From Euryarchaeota archaeon UBA106 (GTDB taxonomy: Archaea; Thermoplasmatota; Poseidoniia; Poseidoniales; Thalassarchaeaceae): DNA of 5,150 nucleotides. The notes under the pieces were generated by a model, which was not told the origin of the DNA, ran no database searches, and saw only the letters and a program-made list of their open reading frames with translations. Location of the stretch: the NCBI GenBank assembly GCA_002502365.1, contig DAOJ01000023.1:1-5150 (forward strand), in the 5' to 3' direction. The position numbers and the translations under genes are program-made. Below, piece after piece: positions 4,522 to 5,150 of the stretch (position 1 is its first letter; each line of letters begins with the position of its first letter).

Positions 4522-5150
4522 ATGCTTAGAGTCACTGCCAAACAGCAACTTATGCGAGAAATTGTCGATCTGCTATCGGTTCTTACCGAAGAAGCCAAAC
4601 TAAGTTGGGGTGAAAATGGCTTGAGCACGACCGTCGTTGACGGCTCCCATGTAGCATTGCTATCGGTTACGGTAGCAGATGCTTGCTTCGAGACATATGA
4701 AGTCGAGCCAGTTGAGATTGGCCTAGAACTTGGTAAGCTTCGCGACCTACTAACTTTGGCTGGACCAAACGACTTGGTTGAGTTGGATTATGACGGCGCA
4801 ACAGGAGCAATCAATGTCCGAGTAGGTGAGGTTCATCGAATTCTTCGTGGACTTGATACTGGCTCAATCAATGAGCCACGTCAGCCTGATTTGGACTTTG
4901 AATGCAAAGCGACCTTGAGTGCGGACAGACTTTCTAGGGCTCTTCGAGCAGCGAAGTTTGTCGGAGAGCTAGTAGACTTGAGCCTAGATAAGAATCAGAT
5001 GACTGTATCAGTTACCGTAGAAGCCGGCGAGGGAGTAAATGTCCGCTTCGATGCAGGTGAAATGTCAGAGTTAGTCGCTCCAAAGCCAACCGCATCAACC
5101 TATTCTCTACAATTCCTAGACCCACTTAGCCGCAAGTTGGCTAGCGGTCT
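4522..5150 (+). CDS. pcn: DNA polymerase sliding clamp PCNA (3' end outside window)
   Basis: Ring-shaped trimeric clamp that tethers DNA polymerase, ligase, FEN1 and other PIP-box proteins to DNA. 209 codons are present of about 245 expected; the frame stays open to the window edge, so the C-terminal strands and tail are missing. Domain 1: MLRVTAKQQLMREIVDLLSV, then the conserved VVDGSHVALLSV (38-49), IGLELGKLRDLL (66-77) and a hydrophobic/acidic strand DLVELDYDG (84-92). The interdomain connecting loop is at about 111-126 (LDTGSINEPRQPDLDF). Domain 2: ATLSADRLSRALRAAKFVGE (130-149), then beta strands and YSLQFLDPLSRKL (194-206), matching the family YSLDYLKDMLKA region. The protein is acidic overall, as is usual for PCNA. 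It has its own TATA box and ribosome binding site, so it can be expressed independently of tfs. The start ATG follows an in-frame stop by 12 bases. Confidence 0.96.
   Translation, partial: MLRVTAKQQLMREIVDLLSVLTEEAKLSWGENGLSTTVVDGSHVALLSVTVADACFETYEVEPVEIGLELGKLRDLLTLAGPNDLVELDYDGATGAINVRVGEVHRILRGLDTGSINEPRQPDLDFECKATLSADRLSRALRAAKFVGELVDLSLDKNQMTVSVTVEAGEGVNVRFDAGEMSELVAPKPTASTYSLQFLDPLSRKLASG

Noticed and set aside
1..5150. CRISPR array, insertion sequence, tRNA or defence system
   Set aside because: No regularly spaced repeats, no transposase or terminal inverted repeats, no tRNA-like T-loop pattern, and all coding sequence is accounted for by core or small membrane-protein genes.

Overview
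This window reads as a piece of an archaeal chromosome. It encodes fibrillarin, Nop5, transcription factor S (TFS) and PCNA, all hallmark archaeal or eukaryote-like information-processing proteins. Base composition is moderate. Short leaders, TATA-like boxes about 25 bases upstream of starts, and GTG starts are also archaeal in style. The mix of these genes with a bacterial-type Fpg glycosylase and small two-helix membrane proteins suggests a free-living euryarchaeon. A marine Thermoplasmatota lineage (Poseidoniales / Marine Group II or a relative) is my best guess, but this is inference and not shown by the sequence.

Layout: (1) 79-927, minus strand, fpg, a complete 8-oxoguanine DNA glycosylase whose sequence style resembles alphaproteobacterial Fpg and was probably acquired laterally. 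Bases 1-78, downstream of it, hold no gene I can support. (2) 1023-1771, plus strand, two small tandem membrane proteins of a DUF4190-like type, related to each other and divergent from fpg. A perfect 15-base inverted repeat lies in the fpg/ORF intergenic region. (3) 1742-3495, minus strand, nop5 followed by flpA with a 4-base GTGA overlap. These are the two protein partners of the box C/D RNA 2'-O-methylation complex. The flpA 3' end overlaps the end of the second membrane-protein gene tail to tail by 30 bases. (4) 3570-5150, plus strand, crcB (fluoride channel), tfs (RNA polymerase cleavage factor) and the first 209 codons of pcna (sliding clamp), which runs off the window edge.

How the genes work together: flpA and nop5 form a two-gene translation-coupled unit for guide-RNA-directed rRNA methylation. 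tfs and pcna are neighbours linking transcription and replication machinery. crcB stands alone, with no fluoride riboswitch visible. fpg is a stand-alone oxidative-damage repair gene.

No clearly new multi-gene system is visible. The most interesting non-standard detail is the leader of pcna. A good TATA box is placed so that transcription would begin almost exactly at the ATG of a 9-codon reading frame. That frame is in phase with pcna, ends at TAG, and is followed 12 bases later by the pcna ATG with its own ribosome binding site. No stretch longer than 300 bases lacks a gene.
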